Assembly (NCBI GenBank): GCA_964502175.1
Contig: CAZCVE010000025.1
Coordinates: forward strand, 1-64,000
Source: JAFLCL01 sp964502175
GTDB lineage: Bacteria > Myxococcota_A > Polyangia > Polyangiales > Sandaracinaceae
DNA length: 64,000 nucleotides
Direction of reading: 5' to 3'
The position numbers and the translations under genes are program-made. Below the pieces are notes generated by a model. That model was given only the letters and a program-made list of their open reading frames with translations. It was not told the origin of the DNA and did no database searches. Shown here piece after piece: positions 7,696-15,938 of this stretch. Position 1 is the first letter of the stretch; each line of letters starts with the position of its first letter.

Positions 7696-10650
7696 ATGGC
7701 GACCGGCAAGGCACTGGTGATCGTCGAGTCCCCCGCGAAGGCGAAGACCATCGCGGGCTACCTCGGCAGCGGCTTCATGGTCGAGTCGTCGATCGGCCAC
7801 ATCCGCGATCTCCCGAAGAGCGCCGAGGACGTGCCGGAAGAGCTCAAGCGCACCGAGTTCGGCAAGCTCGGCGTGGACGTCGAGAACGACTTCCGGCCGC
7901 TCTACGTCGTCGACTCCGACAAGAAGCAGCACATCGGCAAGCTGAAGAAGCTACTCGCAGAGGCGGACACGCTCTACCTCGCGACCGACGAAGACCGCGA
8001 GGGAGAGTCCATCGCGTGGCATCTCTTCGAGGTGCTCAAGCCGAAGGTGCCCGTGCACCGGATGGTCTTCCACGAGATCACGAAGAAGGCGATCCAGGAG
8101 GCCATCAAGCAGCCGCGCACGATCGATCGACGCCTCGTCAACGCGCAGGAAGCGCGTCGCGTGCTCGATCGCCTCTATGGCTGGGAGGTCTCTCCCGTCC
8201 TGTGGAAGAAGGTCATGCCGCGTCTCTCGGCAGGGCGCGTGCAGAGCGTGGCGACGCGCATCCTCGTCGAGCGCGAGCGCGAGCGACGCGCGTTCCTCAG
8301 CGCGGGCTACTGGGACCTGAGCGCGAACCTGCTCAAGGTCGCGCGCGAAGACGGCGACAAGGTCGTCGAGACGCAGCTCGTCGCGGTCGATGGCAAGCGC
8401 CTCGCGACCGGCAAGGACTTCGACGAGAAGGGACAGCTCGGCAAGAAGGACGTGCTCGTCCTCGCCGAGAAGGACGCGCGCGCGCTCGCCGCCGCGCTCG
8501 AGGGCGCGAACGCGAAGGTCACGTCGGTCGAGCGCAAGCCGTACAAGCGATCGCCGTCGGCGCCGTTCATGACGTCGACGCTGCAGCAGGAGGCGTCGCG
8601 CAAGCTGCGCTTCTCCGCGCAGCGCACCATGAAGGCGGCGCAGCGCCTCTACGAGAACGGCTACATCACGTACATGCGCACGGACTCGACGACGCTGTCG
8701 GACACGGCCGTCGCCGCCGCGCGCGCGCAGATCAGCGCGCTCTACGGGCCGAGCTACTTGCCCTCGGCGCCGCGCACGTACGCCAACAAGGTGAAGAACG
8801 CGCAGGAGGCCCACGAGGCGATCCGTCCTGCGGGCGACGACTGGAAGCTGCCCGAGGACGTGACCCGCGAGGTCGACCCCGATCAGGCCAAGGTCTACGA
8901 GCTCGTCTGGAAGCGCACGGTCGCATCGCAGATGCAGGACGCGCGTGGTGAGAGCGTGTCGGTGCGCTTCGCGGCCAAGGCCGGGACGCGCGACTGCGAG
9001 CTCTCGGCGTCGGGCCTGACGATCGAGTTCCCGGGCTTCTTCCGCGCGTACGTCGAGGGCTCGGACGATCCCGAGGCGGAGCTCGAGGGCAAAGAGAAGC
9101 AGCTGCCGAAGCTCACCGAGGGCGACGCGCTCACGGCGTCGGGCGTGGAGGCCGCGGGCCACCAGACGCAGCCGCCTGCGCGCTACACCGAGGCCTCGCT
9201 CGTGCGAAAGCTCGAGGAGCTCGGCGTGGGTCGACCGTCGACGTACGCGGCGACGATCGCGACGATCCAGGATCGCGGCTACGTGCTGAAGAAGGGCACC
9301 GCCCTCGCACCGAGCTTCACGGCGTTCGCCGTGGTGACGCTGCTCGAGCGTCACTTCCCCGAGCTCGTCGACTACGCCTTCACCGCGAAGATGGAGAACG
9401 ACCTCGACGCGATCGCGAGCGGCGAGAACGAGAGCGCGCCGTGGCTGCGCCGCTTCTACTTCGGCGTGCAGGCGGAGGGCGCGGCGAACGAGTCGCACGT
9501 CGCCACGGCCGGTACCACGGGCGTGCATGCGCACCGCTCGGCGGGTCTCGAGGTGGGCCTGCGCAAGCTCGTGTCCGAGCACCTCGGCGACATCGACGCG
9601 AGAGAGATCAACTCCATCTACGTCGGCAAGGACGCCGAGGAGCGCGACGTCGTCGCGCGCGTGGGCCGCTACGGCGTCTACGTGCAGCGCGGCGAGGACA
9701 CGGCGACGGTGCCCGAGGACGTGGCGCCGGACGAGCTCACGATCGCCAAGGCGCTCGAGCTGATCAGCGCCCCGAGCGGCGGTCGCGAGCTGGGCACCGA
9801 CCCCAAGACGAGCCTTCCGGTCTACGTGCGCGCGGGACGCTTCGGCGCGTACGTGATGCTCGGCGATCCGAAGATGAGCGAGGACAAGCCCAAGACGGCG
9901 TCGCTCTTCCGCACGATGAGCCCGTCGACCGTGACGCTGGCCGATGCGCTCAAGCTGCTCGAGCTCCCGCGCACGATCGGCGTCGGCGACGACGGCGAGG
10001 CGATCGTCGCGCAGAACGGCAAGTACGGCCCGTACATCAGCAAGGGCAAGGAGACGCGCAGCCTCGGCAGCGAGGACGAGCTCTTCACGGTGACCAAGGA
10101 TCAGGCGCTCGTGATCCTCGCGCAGCCCAAGACGCGCCCCGGCCGTCAGGCGCGCGGGCCGGTCGCGCCGCTCAAGGAGCTCGGCGAGGATCCGGTCTCG
10201 AAGAAGACGATCACCGTGCGCGACGGCCGCTTCGGCGCGTACGTCTCCGACGGCGACACGCACGCGACGCTGCGCAAGGGCGACTCGCCCGAGACGATCA
10301 CGCCCGAGCGCGCGCAGGAGCTCCTCGCGGAGCGCCGCGAGCGCGGTCCGTCGACCGGCTCCGCTCGCAAAGGTGCAGGCAAGAAGCCCGCGCGCGGCCG
10401 CAGCGGCGGTGGCTTCAAGAAGGCCGCGTCGAAGAAGACCAGCGCGAAGGCGCCGGCCGAGGCGAGCGACGACGCCCAGTCGAGCGCGAAGCCGAAGAAG
10501 GCTGCTCCCAAGAAGGCCAGCGCCGCGAAGGCCAGCGCGAAGAAAGCTCCTGCGAAGAAGGCCAGCGCCGCGAAGGCCGCGCCGTCCGAGAAGCCGCCGG
10601 CGAAGGCGAAGAAGACGAGCAAGGCGAGCGACGCGTCTCCCGGCGCGTGA
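7696..10650 (+). CDS. topA: DNA topoisomerase I (type IA)
   Basis: 984 residues. It relaxes negative supercoils by a transient 5'-phosphotyrosine link. The N-terminal Toprim domain has VESPAKAKTI and the acidic triad ATDEDREGE; the catalytic tyrosine is Tyr326 in ITYMRTDS. SAGRVQSVA and GVGRPSTYA are further conserved blocks. The C-terminus carries topoisomerase C-terminal repeats (GRFGAYVMLGD, GKYGPYISKGKE, GRFGAYVSDGD) instead of cysteine zinc fingers. A tail of about 90 residues rich in Lys, Ala and Ser-Ala-Lys blocks follows, resembling that of actinobacterial TopA and histone H1. GAGAGA precedes the ATG. It appears to be monocistronic, ending at a long hairpin. Confidence 0.97.
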   Translation: MATGKALVIVESPAKAKTIAGYLGSGFMVESSIGHIRDLPKSAEDVPEELKRTEFGKLGVDVENDFRPLYVVDSDKKQHIGKLKKLLAEADTLYLATDEDREGESIAWHLFEVLKPKVPVHRMVFHEITKKAIQEAIKQPRTIDRRLVNAQEARRVLDRLYGWEVSPVLWKKVMPRLSAGRVQSVATRILVERERERRAFLSAGYWDLSANLLKVAREDGDKVVETQLVAVDGKRLATGKDFDEKGQLGKKDVLVLAEKDARALAAALEGANAKVTSVERKPYKRSPSAPFMTSTLQQEASRKLRFSAQRTMKAAQRLYENGYITYMRTDSTTLSDTAVAAARAQISALYGPSYLPSAPRTYANKVKNAQEAHEAIRPAGDDWKLPEDVTREVDPDQAKVYELVWKRTVASQMQDARGESVSVRFAAKAGTRDCELSASGLTIEFPGFFRAYVEGSDDPEAELEGKEKQLPKLTEGDALTASGVEAAGHQTQPPARYTEASLVRKLEELGVGRPSTYAATIATIQDRGYVLKKGTALAPSFTAFAVVTLLERHFPELVDYAFTAKMENDLDAIASGENESAPWLRRFYFGVQAEGAANESHVATAGTTGVHAHRSAGLEVGLRKLVSEHLGDIDAREINSIYVGKDAEERDVVARVGRYGVYVQRGEDTATVPEDVAPDELTIAKALELISAPSGGRELGTDPKTSLPVYVRAGRFGAYVMLGDPKMSEDKPKTASLFRTMSPSTVTLADALKLLELPRTIGVGDDGEAIVAQNGKYGPYISKGKETRSLGSEDELFTVTKDQALVILAQPKTRPGRQARGPVAPLKELGEDPVSKKTITVRDGRFGAYVSDGDTHATLRKGDSPETITPERAQELLAERRERGPSTGSARKGAGKKPARGRSGGGFKKAASKKTSAKAPAEASDDAQSSAKPKKAAPKKASAAKASAKKAPAKKASAAKAAPSEKPPAKAKKTSKASDASPGA

Positions 10651-10678
10651 GTCCGCGCGAGCGCGCGAGAGAAGAATC

Positions 10679-10770
10679 GACGCAGAGGCGCAAGAGAAGC
10701 GCAGAGCGCGCAGAGGCAGAAGAACAGCTGTCTCTCTGTGTTCTCTGCGGCTCTCTGCGACCTCTGCGTC
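10679..10770. repeat. GCAGAG-rich imperfect inverted repeat between convergent genes
   Basis: The outer 10 bases are perfectly complementary (GACGCAGAGG at 10679 with CCTCTGCGTC ending at 10770). The inner arms match with gaps, both built from GCAGAGA-like words, so the transcript can fold into a stem of about 40 base pairs with bulges. It lies 30 bases after the topA stop and 50 bases before the stop of the converging lipoprotein gene, so it can end transcription from both sides. Similar GCAGAG repeats are scattered between genes in several bacterial groups; a dispersed-repeat origin is inference. Confidence 0.7.
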
Positions 10771-10820
10771 CTCTCCGCTTCTGAGAGCTCAGCGCTACCT
10801 GAAGCGCTCGGTCTCTCGGG

Positions 10821-11846
10821 TCACGGACCCAGCTCCATCGCGAGCGTGACGGAATCGATCTCTCCGACGTCTGCACCCGCGCCATCGCCCACGCACAGCC
10901 GCCACGTGCCGCTCGCTGGGCCGGCCTCGAAGCGGCTCAGGTTGCCCGGCGTGGCGGCTCCAGCGTTCGGCGCGAAGTCACAGATGCCGTCTCTCTCGCA
11001 GACGTTGCGGTTGCCGACGCCGTCGCCCACGTCCTCCGCGGACACGGCCGCGTCGTCTGCGAACCGGATCGGGAAGTCGGGAGAGAGGTTCGCGTCGTTG
11101 CCGCTCCTGCCCGTCCCGTCGTCGGCGGCCTCGTCGATGCTCGGTCGGCTCATCAGCGTCACCACGGGGGCGCCACCGGGGCCGACGAGCTTGATGACGA
11201 GATCAGCCACCCACGGGTGTCGCACCGCCAGCTCGACCTCGAGGTTCGTCAGACGGTCGAGGGGAAAGGGGCGGACGTCGATGTCGACGCAGGACATCGA
11301 GCCCAGGCTCCCGTCGTAGGCGTCGTCGGCGACGGCGAGCGCGAGACCAGGCCCACGACTGACGCGACGCGAGGTCTCGAAGAGGCACGTCGCGTCGCAG
11401 CCATCGCCATCATCCACACGACCGTCGTCACACTCTTCCCGGCCCGCCGTGTCTCCGTCGCCGCACGTCGTCGCGCACGTGCTCGGCGCGCCGCTGCAGC
11501 GGAAGCCTCGCTCGACGACACACGACGGGTCGCAACCGTCGCCCACGCTGGCGTTGCCATCGTCGCAGCCCTCGCCCGCGTCGAGCGCCCCGTCCCCGCA
11601 CGCCGCCGTCGTGCCCGCGGCGTCGTCGCGCGCTCTCGCGTCCTCGTCGCGCGCGCTCGCGTCCTCGTCACGTGCTCGCGCATCGTCGTCGAGCGTGGCC
11701 GCGTCGTGGGGCGTGCCTGCGTCCTCGTCCATCGTGCGCGCATCGGGCTCGTCACCCGCGTGGTCGAGCGAGCCGCGATCGATGAGACAGCCCGCGAGCG
11801 TCGTGAGTAGCGCACACCCTGCCAGACGCATCTGCACGCGAGCCAT
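10821..11846 (-). CDS. Cysteine-rich lipoprotein with P-proprotein (P/Homo B) domain
   Basis: 341 residues from ATG at 11846. The signal peptide ends in TLAGC and is followed by LIDRGS and an Asp/Ala/Arg linker with repeated EDA(S/R)ARD units. Two myxobacterial disulfide repeats follow (CGDGALDAGEGCDDGN, CGDGDTAGREECDDG). The C-terminal 150 residues form a proprotein-convertase P domain: LTNLEVELAVRHPWVADLVI near its start, GTWRLCVGDGAG near its end. P domains are beta-sandwiches beside serine proteases or in surface adhesins; no protease domain is present here. It is likely an outer-membrane or exported protein. It lies 38 bases downstream of the propeller lipoprotein. Confidence 0.85.
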   Translation of the reverse strand: MARVQMRLAGCALLTTLAGCLIDRGSLDHAGDEPDARTMDEDAGTPHDAATLDDDARARDEDASARDEDARARDDAAGTTAACGDGALDAGEGCDDGNASVGDGCDPSCVVERGFRCSGAPSTCATTCGDGDTAGREECDDGRVDDGDGCDATCLFETSRRVSRGPGLALAVADDAYDGSLGSMSCVDIDVRPFPLDRLTNLEVELAVRHPWVADLVIKLVGPGGAPVVTLMSRPSIDEAADDGTGRSGNDANLSPDFPIRFADDAAVSAEDVGDGVGNRNVCERDGICDFAPNAGAATPGNLSRFEAGPASGTWRLCVGDGAGADVGEIDSVTLAMELGP

Positions 11847-11884
11847 GACCCGATGATAGACGCATCGCGCGCGGAGCGATGAGC

Positions 11885-13231
11885 TCACGGAGCGACGAGG
11901 ATCGCGGTGCTCGAGACCGTGACGGACTCCGGATCGAAGAAGTGGAGCGACGACGCGTCGGCGACGTCGTCGAGCACGATGCGATCGCGTCGCGGCAAGA
12001 TGTTGAGGTTCGCGGACGCGAACGACAGCGGCACGGGCGTGGAGATGCCAGACGCGAGCGGGATGCGGTCGAGGCCCGTCGCGGAGAGCGCCCACAGCTC
12101 GCCGTCTCGGTGCACGAACTGCCGCGCAAAGAGATCGCTCCCCACGTCGACGGCGACACCCATCTCGAGGTCGTAGAGCACGGTGTTCAAGGTGTAGTCG
12201 TCCTCGACCGTCGCGATGAGCATCCAGTGCTGGGCAGCGGTGTAGAAGAACGCGGGGCCGTTGCTCGTGAGGTCGAGCGGGCGCACGACCAGCGTCTCCA
12301 CGTCGATCGCGACGAGCCGCTGCTCGGTGGACGCGCCGGAGCTCGTGGCGGGCGCCTCGAACGCGATCAGCGTGGAGCCGTCGGGTGTGAACACGAGCGG
12401 GCCGGCCACGTCGGCCACGGTCCGCTGCTCGCCGCTCGCGAGATCGACGACGCGAACGATCCATGCGAGCGAGTCGTCCGACTCACCGCGCACGACGAGG
12501 TCCAACGCAGCCCGCGCGTCGTCGGGCGATGCGACCAACCCCGGCGCAGACCCCACGGTCGCGACGGAGAGGTCGAGGGTCGGGCCGCGCCAGAAGCCGT
12601 CTTCTTCCGTGACGAAGAGTGCCTCGGCGACGCGCGCCACGTCCCACGCGCGAAGGCGAACGACATACGAGCCGTCGTCGCGCGGCGTGACCGAGCGCGC
12701 CAGCAGCACGTCACGACCCGCGAGCCAGGTGAGCTGTACCGAGACCGACGTCGTCGCCGTCGCCGAGCCAGCGAGCGTCGAAGCATCGAGGAGGGCGACG
12801 GGGACGTCGTTGCCGAGGCCTCCGACGCTCGCGAGGAAGCGACCCGAGCTCGACGTGGTGAAGCCTCGGATCGGAAGCGAGAAGGCGCGCGACTCGAGGA
12901 GCTCGAAGCTCTCGCGACCGAACAGCCGCGCCTCCGTGTGATCGTCGATCGTCGAGGTGAGAACCGCGCCCGCCTCCGAGAACGTCAGCCTCGCGTCGGC
13001 GCCCGCGATCTCGTCGACCTCCGAGACACTGCCGTCGTCACGGACGGCGAGGAGCCGCTGCGCTCCCTCGGATCGGCGCACGACGTACGTCGTCTCCGTC
13101 CGCGGATCGACGGCGAGCGCGCCGATCGAGAGGCCCGTCACGCCACCCGGTGCACGCTCGCCGATCGGCGTCGGGCAGGCCGCGAGCAGGAGAAGCAGCG
13201 AGGCGACAGACGCTCGAGCGAGCGCGGTCAC
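11885..13231 (-). CDS. Lipoprotein with beta-propeller-like repeats
   Basis: 448 residues from GTG at 13231, overlapping the stop of the upstream VWA gene in GTGA. The signal peptide VTALARASVASLLLLLAAC ends at a lipobox cysteine, which supports this start over the longer frame. The mature part has repeated strands of the type VDPRTETTYVVRR, LVFTPDGSTLIAF and LVAIDVETLVVRPL, as in seven-bladed propellers. There are no catalytic motifs. Translational coupling to the VWA lipoprotein suggests a shared role at the cell surface; the following P-domain gene is probably in the same operon. Confidence 0.8.
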   Translation of the reverse strand: MTALARASVASLLLLLAACPTPIGERAPGGVTGLSIGALAVDPRTETTYVVRRSEGAQRLLAVRDDGSVSEVDEIAGADARLTFSEAGAVLTSTIDDHTEARLFGRESFELLESRAFSLPIRGFTTSSSGRFLASVGGLGNDVPVALLDASTLAGSATATTSVSVQLTWLAGRDVLLARSVTPRDDGSYVVRLRAWDVARVAEALFVTEEDGFWRGPTLDLSVATVGSAPGLVASPDDARAALDLVVRGESDDSLAWIVRVVDLASGEQRTVADVAGPLVFTPDGSTLIAFEAPATSSGASTEQRLVAIDVETLVVRPLDLTSNGPAFFYTAAQHWMLIATVEDDYTLNTVLYDLEMGVAVDVGSDLFARQFVHRDGELWALSATGLDRIPLASGISTPVPLSFASANLNILPRRDRIVLDDVADASSLHFFDPESVTVSSTAILVAP

Positions 13232-15138
13232 GGCGTGAGGCCGAGGTACGCGCGGAGGTTCGCGACCATCGCGCGCGAGGCCGTGGTGAGGTCGCGCTCG
13301 CCTGCGGGATACACGACGATCGAGTCGTCGGGCTCCTGCGCGAGCTCGGACGCCATGAAGCGCATCTGCGACGGAGCGTCGCCGTCGCCGCTGGTCGAGA
13401 ACACGCCCGGCTCTGGCACCATCGCGAAGAACGCGACGTTGGTCGCGATCATCTGATCGCGCGCGGTCGCCCACGTGGGCGGCACGGGCATGAAGCCGAG
13501 GTAGGGATCGATCACCGCGCCGCCCATGTACGCAGGGCTCGGGATGTTGTGCTGCGTGATGTCGGTGAGCATGACGACCGCGCGCTGCGCGCTCGCGCGC
13601 CAGCAGCCGCCCGCGCCCAGGCCCATGGCGCAGGCGAACGGGAACGAGTCGGGATGCGGCAGGCCGCCGGCCGCGACGTAGAGCGCCTCGACGCCGCTCT
13701 CGGGGAGATCACCACCGCCGCGAAACTCGAGGCCGGTGAGCGCTGCGGTGATCGTCGCCATGTCGCTCGTCGGCGCGAGCAGCGCGCGGAACGGCTCGTC
13801 GGGGCTCGAGCCGTACGCGCCGCGCGGGAAGTCTGCGAACGACGCGACGCCGACGCGCACGTCGGCGTCCGCGAGCAGACCGCCCACGAGCTCCGTCGCG
13901 AGACGCGCGGCGTTCTCCATCACGAGCCCGGTGTGTGAGCCGGTGTTGTCGACGAGCAGCAGCACGTCGACCTCGGGACGGAATGCCATGCACGCGCCCG
14001 GCGCCCCAGCGGCGCACGACGCGCTGCAGAGCGTCTCGCGGTACTCGCCCGCAGCGCAGCCCGTCGTCGAGCGTCGGCGCGTGCCCGGCACGCAGCCCAC
14101 ACCGAAGCACTCGGACAGCGTGGGAGCGCACGCCGCGTCGCACACCGAGAACGCGACGCCCTCGCCGCACGCGCCGCACGTGCTCGCCACGGCGTCACAC
14201 GTGGCAGGACGCGGTCGTGCGGGCACGCAGCCCGACCACGACGACCACGCGCCGCTGCGGCACTCGCGGAACTCCGTGGCCCCGGTGTCGCAGCCCTCGG
14301 TCGCGCACGAGCGCGTCTCGAAGTACGTCGACATCGCGCCGCACGACGCGGGCGGGAGCTCGACGCACGTCGCGGGACGCGCGCACACGCTCCAGCCGGG
14401 GCCGACGCACGTGCGCGAGCCGGTGACGCCATCCATCGGAGGCGCGCCGTTGCAGACGAAGAGGCCGCACGCCTCGGTGCTGCCGATCACGATCGACGCG
14501 TCGGTGTCGTCGCAGTCGTTCGCGTAGGACACGCCGTCGCCGTCGAAGTCGTCGGGCGTGTCGGTGCACGTGCCGAACATCCCCCAGCCGCAGGTCGCGC
14601 TGCAGCTTCGTCCGCGCGTCGCGCCCGACGCGCAGCCGTCGGCCGTGCGCTCGACCGAGCCGGGTGTGCACTCGCCCTCGCCGCCACACGCCCCGGACGG
14701 GATGAAGTGACACATCGCATCGCAGCGGGCGGACACGGTCCCGCAGCGATCGCCGCAGGGCGCCGTGCCCATCGTGCCGGGATCGCAGACGGCGTCCGCG
14801 GGCTCGCTGCACGCGTCGTACTCCCAGACGCGCGCCGACGTGCAGAAGCGGCTCTGCGTTCCGCAGCGCCCACACGAGACCGACTCGAGCGTGCCGGGCG
14901 TCGTGCACGTCTCGGCGGCGCGCGCGTCGGATGTCGCGGCGGCGTCGACGCCGAGGAAGGCATCGACGGGATCGCGAGGCGTGTCGGACGCGAACGCGTC
15001 GCGCGGCAACACCATGCCCGTGTCGTCGCTCGCGGGACCTGCGTCGTCGCCAACGGTGTTCGTCGAGGGACACGCAGAGAGAGTGAGGGCGCCCAGCGCG
15101 CAAGGCAGGGCGACGCGGGCGAGACGAAGCAAGTCCAT
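13228..15138 (-). CDS. Cysteine-rich lipoprotein with von Willebrand factor A domain
   Basis: 636 residues. The signal peptide ends in LTLSAC. The next 400 residues hold about 45 cysteines in repeats such as CGRCGTQSRFC and CGDRCGTVSARCDAMC, plus a MopE-like stretch (FDGDGVSYANDCDDTD). From about residue 420 a VWA domain begins with DVLLLVDNTGSHTG; the D-x-T-x-S order is a slight variant of the metal site DxSxS. The strand RVGVASFADFP and the block RAVVMLTDITQH follow. VWA domains bind protein partners through a metal ion, so a surface adhesion or assembly role is likely. It is the first gene of a three-gene lipoprotein operon. Confidence 0.88.
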   Translation of the reverse strand: MDLLRLARVALPCALGALTLSACPSTNTVGDDAGPASDDTGMVLPRDAFASDTPRDPVDAFLGVDAAATSDARAAETCTTPGTLESVSCGRCGTQSRFCTSARVWEYDACSEPADAVCDPGTMGTAPCGDRCGTVSARCDAMCHFIPSGACGGEGECTPGSVERTADGCASGATRGRSCSATCGWGMFGTCTDTPDDFDGDGVSYANDCDDTDASIVIGSTEACGLFVCNGAPPMDGVTGSRTCVGPGWSVCARPATCVELPPASCGAMSTYFETRSCATEGCDTGATEFRECRSGAWSSWSGCVPARPRPATCDAVASTCGACGEGVAFSVCDAACAPTLSECFGVGCVPGTRRRSTTGCAAGEYRETLCSASCAAGAPGACMAFRPEVDVLLLVDNTGSHTGLVMENAARLATELVGGLLADADVRVGVASFADFPRGAYGSSPDEPFRALLAPTSDMATITAALTGLEFRGGGDLPESGVEALYVAAGGLPHPDSFPFACAMGLGAGGCWRASAQRAVVMLTDITQHNIPSPAYMGGAVIDPYLGFMPVPPTWATARDQMIATNVAFFAMVPEPGVFSTSGDGDAPSQMRFMASELAQEPDDSIVVYPAGERDLTTASRAMVANLRAYLGLTP

Positions 15139-15153
15139 GGCGGTCCTCCACCA

Positions 15154-15399
15154 CGAGGATGCGCGTTCCGGCAGATCGCGCTGCGCGTGGAGCACAGCGC
15201 GCGCGAGCTCTTCGACGTGAACCTCACGTTCGGCGACGGACAGCAGTTCTCGCCGGGTACGCGCTTGGTCTTCGGTCGCGACACGCCCTCGCGCACGATC
15301 GATCTGCCCGGCGGCAACCGCGTGATCCGTCGCGTGGACTTCCGCTTCGCGAACCTGCCGGGCGGTGGCCGCGCGCAGCTCGAGCTCTGGGCGCGCTGA
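15154..15399 (+). pseudogene. C-terminal fragment of a myxobacterial secreted beta-domain protein
   Basis: About 80 residues in frame to TGA at 15397-15399, reading FRQIALRVEHSARELFD, then NLTFGDGQQFSPGTRLVF and RVDFRFANLPGGGRAQLELW. This pattern is the C-terminal domain of a group of secreted proteins common in myxobacteria (FGDG, PGxRVIRxVxFRxxNLPGGGRA). No signal peptide or ATG precedes it; the upstream part runs into the divergent VWA lipoprotein gene. It looks like a relic cut by rearrangement, though a short ORF from GTG at 15187 could still be translated. Confidence 0.5.
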
Positions 15400-15418
15400 C
15401 GAACCCAACGCTGCGACG

Positions 15419-15444
15419 AACACCGTGCCCGCTACCGCGGTGTT
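15419..15444. terminator. Hairpin between the fragment and the PIN gene
   Basis: AACACCG at 15419-15425 pairs with CGGTGTT at 15438-15444 around a 12-base loop. It spans the stop codon of the PIN gene (TAG, minus strand) and lies 20 bases after the plus-strand fragment. There is no T-tract. Confidence 0.4.
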
Positions 15445-15938
15445 GGCTGCGCCTTCAGACTCGCCAGGAGTTCTCTCGAACCGATGGTGGTGACGTACTT
15501 CCACTCCGGGCCCCCGTCGTCCGTGACGACCATCCATTGACGCCCAGCGACGTGGGCCGCGATGTACCAGTCGAGCGTGGCAACGCACCGGCGCTTCGAG
15601 GCGGGTGGGGCTTCCAGTCCGAGCGCGTGAGCACATGCGAGTCGCTTGGCGAGGCGCCAGGCGTCGTCGTCTGGATGCCAGCCCACCAGCGCCGCGGCCC
15701 CGAGCTCTGCGGCCTTCTGATCGAACGGATCGACGAACGCGACGTCCTCCAGGGAGGTACGAACGACCTCTGAGCTGAACCCTGCACCGTGCTTGCGACG
15801 AAGGTGCGCGCACATCTCCGCGTGGACCAGTGACGGGATGACGAGCGGACCCTGCTTCAGGCGTCCAAGCTGCGTGGTGATTTCGAGGAGCGTCCGCGGC
15901 TTGCGCGCAACGCTGGTGTCGATGGCGTAGCAAGTCAT
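15432..15938 (-). CDS. PIN-domain nuclease, partner of an OLD-like ATPase
   Basis: 168 residues. The PIN-fold acidic residues are in the expected order: Asp7 (CYAIDTS), Glu41 (PSLVHAEM), Asp123 (TLDWYIAAHV) and Asp140/141 (MVVTDDGG). Length and spacing resemble VapC-type ribonucleases, but there is no adjacent antitoxin. Instead the ATG overlaps the stop of an ATPase gene (ATGA at 15935-15938). The last gene of the minus-strand cluster, it is followed by a hairpin. Likely a metal-dependent RNase or DNase controlled by the ATPase; that is inference from the pairing. Confidence 0.75.
   Translation of the reverse strand: MTCYAIDTSVARKPRTLLEITTQLGRLKQGPLVIPSLVHAEMCAHLRRKHGAGFSSEVVRTSLEDVAFVDPFDQKAAELGAAALVGWHPDDDAWRLAKRLACAHALGLEAPPASKRRCVATLDWYIAAHVAGRQWMVVTDDGGPEWKYVTTIGSRELLASLKAQPTPR

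Noticed and set aside
10821..12464. A long frame that would fuse the P-domain lipoprotein to an N-terminal extension of about 200 residues
   Set aside because: The extension is Arg-rich shadow of the propeller lipoprotein gene; the signal peptide and lipobox at 11846 mark the real start.
15432..15938. VapC toxin of a VapBC pair
   Set aside because: The PIN fold fits, but no small antitoxin gene lies on either side; the gene is coupled to the ATPase instead.
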